A stretch of DNA of 64,000 nucleotides from Symbiodinium natans. Lineage: Eukaryota > Sar > Dinophyceae > Suessiales > Symbiodiniaceae. The DNA lies in the NCBI GenBank assembly GCA_905221605.1, contig CAJNDS010002531.1, forward strand, positions 64,001-128,000, given 5' to 3'. Below, in pieces: positions 61,263 through 64,000 of this stretch (its first letter is position 1; each line of letters opens with the position of its first letter). Position numbers and translations under genes: made by a program. A model generated the notes under the pieces. It was not told where the DNA came from, did not search any database, and saw only the letters and a program-made list of their open reading frames with translations.

Positions 61263-61583
61263 ACTTGGTAGCCCCGTGGTACCCTCAAGGTTTTAAGACT
61301 CCTACTCCTAAGGCTGCACCCCGAAGTGTTTCCCTTAATGTCTCTTATTCTAGCCCGTATACTACCTTAAGAATCTGTAAACAGGGTCCCCAAACCCAAG
61401 GGTACCACCTTAGTGGATCCAAGCTACAGTCACTTGATGCAACCCTAAACCCTAAACCCTAAACCCTGAACCCTAAACCCTAAACCCTAAACCCTAAACC
61501 CTTTAGCCCTTCTTTTGGTTTAAGGTTCCCTTCTACAGTCCCCAACCCACCCTGATTGTAATATGGTTACTTTGCTACCAAGT
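61263..61583 (+). mobile_element. AGCCCAGTGG-family element split by CCCTAAA array
   Basis: TTGGTAGCCCCGTGGTACCC starts it. A central insert contains a GGTACCACC piece and CCCTAAA units (61441-61501). TTGGTTTAAGGTTCCCTTCT, CCCTGATTGTAATATGGTTA and TTGCTACCAAG end it. Confidence 0.6.
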
Positions 61584-61787
61584 TTAGGGTTCAGAGTTTT
61601 AGGGCTTGGGATTTAGGGCTTGGGGTTTAGCGGCCCTAAACCCTAAACCCTAAACCCTAAACCCTAACGTTTTAGGGCTTTCTGAATTCAGGTTTCGGGT
61701 TTCGGGTTGCCCTGAGACACTTAGCCCCTTGAAGCCCTTTGAGACCCTTTCGTGCTTACACACCCTCCCTAAAGCACCTAAACCCTA

Positions 61788-61916
61788 AACCCTAAACCCG
61801 AAACCCTAAACCCTAAACCCTAAACCCTAAACCCTAAACCCTAAACCCTAAACCCTAAACCCTAAACCCTAAACCCTAAACCCTAAACCCTAAACCCTAA
61901 ACCCTAAACCCTAAAC
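61788..61916 (-). repeat. CCCTAAA array, about 18 units
   Basis: Very homogeneous, one CCCGAAA. Confidence 0.95.
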
Positions 61917-62164
61917 GCAATTGCAGAGCCTGGAGATGTGTCGCCAAGGGCCAAAGGTCTGCCTAAGTGCTGAAGGGTTGCGTGTCTAGGGTTTTGGGTT
62001 TTGAAGGTTGTTAAGGTCATTGCTAGGGTTCTTAGGGTTATTATCAGGGTCTGATTAGGGTTACAAGTTCCAAACGTTATTACGGGTATTATTGTTTTTT
62101 TGGGTTATGAAGCCGATTGATAGGGTCATTAGGCCTATTGACAGCATTATGAGGTTTAACATTA

Positions 62165-62240
62165 GGGTCCCTAAACCCTAAACCCTAAACCCTAAACCCT
62201 AAACCCTAAACCCTAAACCCTAAACCCTAAACCCTAAACC
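62165..62240 (-). repeat. CCCTAAA array
   Basis: Ten perfect units. Confidence 0.95.
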
Positions 62241-62510
62241 TTTGGGCTCTGGGACAGCCAGGACTTCGGGGGTTTCGGTGTTTGGGCTTGTGGCGTCGTG
62301 TGCGTCGAAGGTGCAGCCACCCCTTTTCCACGAGGGTTTAGGGTTTAGGGTTTAGGTTTAGGGTTTAGGGCTTAGTGAGAGTGTATATACTTAGGAGATA
62401 GGGTTCAGGGTAAAACCCCTAGCATTAAAGACAACCCCATGATCATGTTTACGCTTATATTGGGGGAGTATGTACTAAACGCTAAACCTCAAACCCTAAA
62501 CCCTAACCCC

Positions 62511-62642
62511 AACGAAAATCTTCTGGCCCAAGAGGAGGCCAACAGAGTTCGCATTTCGTTCGACCTTCCCTCGCCCGTCGGCCCACAGTCCATTGCAAAT
62601 GGCCAGCTGGGGAATCACCAGGGCACAGTGTCTTTGTCATAG
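62511..62642 (+). CDS. Candidate terminal exon
   Basis: The frame reads NENLLAQEEANRVRISFD, LPSPVGPQSIANGQLGNH, QGTVSLS and stops at TAG 62640-62642. Protein-like composition. The acceptor is unclear. CAAGAG at 62529-62534 is one option. If right, a + strand gene ends here. Confidence 0.45.
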   Translation, partial: NENLLAQEEANRVRISFDLPSPVGPQSIANGQLGNHQGTVSLS

Positions 62643-62675
62643 TTGGGTAACATTTTACATTTGGGTAGGGTTTAC

Positions 62676-63157
62676 GGTTTAGGGTTTGGGGTTTGGGGTT
62701 AGGGGTTTAGGGGTTTAGGGGTTTAGGGGCTTAGGGTTTAGGGTTTGGGGTTAGGGGTTTAGGGGTTTAGGGGTTTAGGGGTTTAGGGGTTTTAGGGTTT
62801 TGGGGTTTTGGGTTTTGGGGTTTTGGGTTTTGGTTGGGGTTTTGGGGTTTTGGGGTTTTGGGGTTTTGGGGTTTTGGGGTTTTGGGGTTTAGGGGTTTAG
62901 GGGTTTAGGGGTGTAGGGGTTTAGAGGTTTAGGCGTTTAGGGGTTTAGGGGTTTAGGGGTTTAGGGGTTTAGGGGTTTAGGGGTTTAGGGGTTTAGGGGT
63001 TTCGGGGTTTCGGGGTTTCGGGGTTTCGGGGTTTAGGCGTTTAGGGGTTTAGGGGTTTCGGGGTTTAGGGGTTTAGGGGTTTAGGGGTTTAGGGGTTTAG
63101 GGGTTTAGGGGTTTAGGGGTTTAGGGGTTTTAGGGGTTTAGGGGTTAGGGTTAGGGG
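62676..63157 (+). repeat. GGGGTTTA octamer array with GGGGTTTT block
   Basis: About 480 bases: GGGGTTTA octamers, a block of pure TTTTGGGG (62796-62888), octamers again, and a TTTCGGGG block (62998-63032). Longest continuous array in the window. Confidence 0.95.
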
Positions 63158-63400
63158 TTTAATTAACCCAAATAAGGAAAAGCTTCCCCTTAGATGTATC
63201 ATATGAGCAACACCCGGAGCTAGGTGTGGCGAGCACTATCCCCCCTCTCTCTCCCAATGGCTCAACTCTTTGCCGATCTTCAAGCAGGTCCACCCCACCC
63301 AAGCCGGCACAGACCAAGGGCCTCTTGGCGGCCTTGTTCATGTGACGGGCCGCGCCAGAGACCCTACTTGGCTAGGTATCCATGGGCAATCGCACCTATT
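63158..63400. other. GC-rich unique island, exon possible
   Basis: Open frames on both strands (MAQLFADLQAGPPHPSR on +; LGGVDLLEDRQRVEPLG on -). CAAGCAG|GT at about 63288 fits a splice donor on +. Not resolved. Confidence 0.3.
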
Positions 63401-63404
63401 CCTC

Positions 63405-63525
63405 ACGCCATCTACCTTTTTTTTCCCGTGTGTTTTGTTTCAAGGTTCCTGCAAAAGCAGCCAACCCCACAAAGGGGTGCCCTTTTTTCTGTTTAGTCTC
63501 TGCTGCTGGCTACATAAGCCTTCAC
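63405..63525 (+). mobile_element. AGCCCAGTGG-family element, diverged
   Basis: CTACCTTTTTTTTCCC, TGTTTCAAGGTTCCTGCAAA, AGCCAACCCCACAAAGGGGT, GCCCTTTTTTCTG and TGGCTACATAAG match the family order. Confidence 0.55.
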
Positions 63526-63570
63526 CCTAAACCCTAAACCCTAAACCCTAACCCTAAACCCCTAACCCTA

Positions 63571-63642
63571 AAGGAAAGAAAGCCCTCTTCAAGGACGAGA
63601 CTCGCGGGTCCAGGCTCCGCCCGCGAAATGGCGGAAGCTTTC
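63571..63642 (+). CDS. Candidate exon
   Basis: After CCCTAAAG the frame reads KPSSRTRLAGPGSAREMAE and AFSPG until a G-run. Lies directly after a CCCTAAA array. Confidence 0.4.
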
Positions 63643-63683
63643 TCACCGGGGGGGGGCGACTGCCCTACTTTGACGACGCACTT

Positions 63684-63771
63684 GCTGATTGAGTACACTT
63701 TAGGGTTTAGGTTTAGGTTTAGGGTTTAGGGTTTAGGGGTTTAGGGTTTAGGTTTATGGCTGATTGAGTAC
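63684..63771 (+). repeat. TTTAGGG array with perfect 13-bp target duplication
   Basis: GCTGATTGAGTAC is present at 63684-63696 and 63759-63771. The 62 bases between are ACTT plus TTTAGGG and TTTAGG units. The longest perfect direct repeat found around a telomere-type block here. Confidence 0.85.
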
Positions 63772-64000
63772 CTTTCCACTTCTGGGATACTCTAAATCCC
63801 CTGCACAAAAACCAAAATTGTACAACTTTTTGGGTCTTTTAAAAAACTCAGCAATCATGCAATGAGAATGATGCCGCAGCATTTCGAAGTTCGCTTGCAT
63901 CTAAGCCTTCGCTTATGCATGTTTGCCGAGACCCATGCAAGGGTTTAGTGGTTTTAAGGGTTTAGGTGTTAGGGTCTAGGTTTAGGGTTTAGGGGTCATG

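Noticed and set aside
1-64000. Spliced-leader relic, tRNA, rRNA or snRNA genes
   Set aside because: By eye, the expected leader core (TTTTGGCTCAAG) and cloverleaf or conserved rRNA words were not found. A covariance-model scan would be decisive.
1-64000. Prokaryotic or viral origin
   Set aside because: No operons, ribosome-binding sites or long genes; telomere-type repeats and spliced exons point to a eukaryotic nucleus.

Overview
This window looks like nuclear DNA of a dinoflagellate, most likely a Suessiales- or Symbiodiniaceae-like lineage, though the exact taxon cannot be read from the sequence. Three things point there. First, short blocks of the telomere-type heptamer TTTAGGG/CCCTAAA occur throughout, in both orientations and far from any chromosome end. 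Second, candidate exons are mostly 40-170 bases and sit between those blocks, with GT, GC or GA donors and AG acceptors placed at AG|G junctions. Third, several families of short inverted-repeat elements lie in, or exactly form, introns (introner-like).

Layout. 1-7.7 kb: telomere-type arrays with candidate + strand exons of at least one gene, including a probable start at 1036 and an in-phase coiled-coil chain at 5027-7570. 7.7-17.7 kb: a block with essentially no telomere-type heptamers. It holds AT-rich unique sequence, a 119-130 bp tandem repeat, about 36 copies of a ~58 bp minisatellite, five copies of a 114 bp repeat, a GATGATAAAA array, a GC-rich skewed segment and a 2.8 kb AT satellite with higher-order structure. 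17.7-36.9 kb: arrays alternating with at least 20 candidate + strand exons, many coiled-coil-like. The best is a four-exon in-phase run at 32521-33247. 37.46-39.91 kb: the one gene that can be solved completely, eight exons and 472 residues, a drug/metabolite-transporter (EamA-like) membrane protein. Six of its seven introns are recognisable insertions (introner-like elements or a telomere-type array), mostly with duplicated target sequence at the splice sites. 40-64 kb: more arrays, inverted-repeat elements and candidate exons, including a probable secreted or membrane protein start at 56661.

Main result. Several telomere-type arrays are flanked by direct repeats of 7-13 bp that look like target-site duplications. 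In the clearest cases (39455-39547, 41759-41872, 32605-32744) removing the array plus one copy of the repeat restores an open reading frame with AG|GC, AG|GA or AG|GT junctions. The reading offered is that telomere-type repeat blocks behave as introns, and possibly as mobile introns, next to at least three inverted-repeat introner families.

Limits. No database search was possible. Exons outside the transporter are inferred from open frames and splice signals and need RNA evidence. No tRNA, rRNA, spliced-leader relic or CRISPR array was recognised. Stretches not listed separately consist of degenerate TTTAGGG-type arrays and short non-repeat islands in which no convincing gene was seen.
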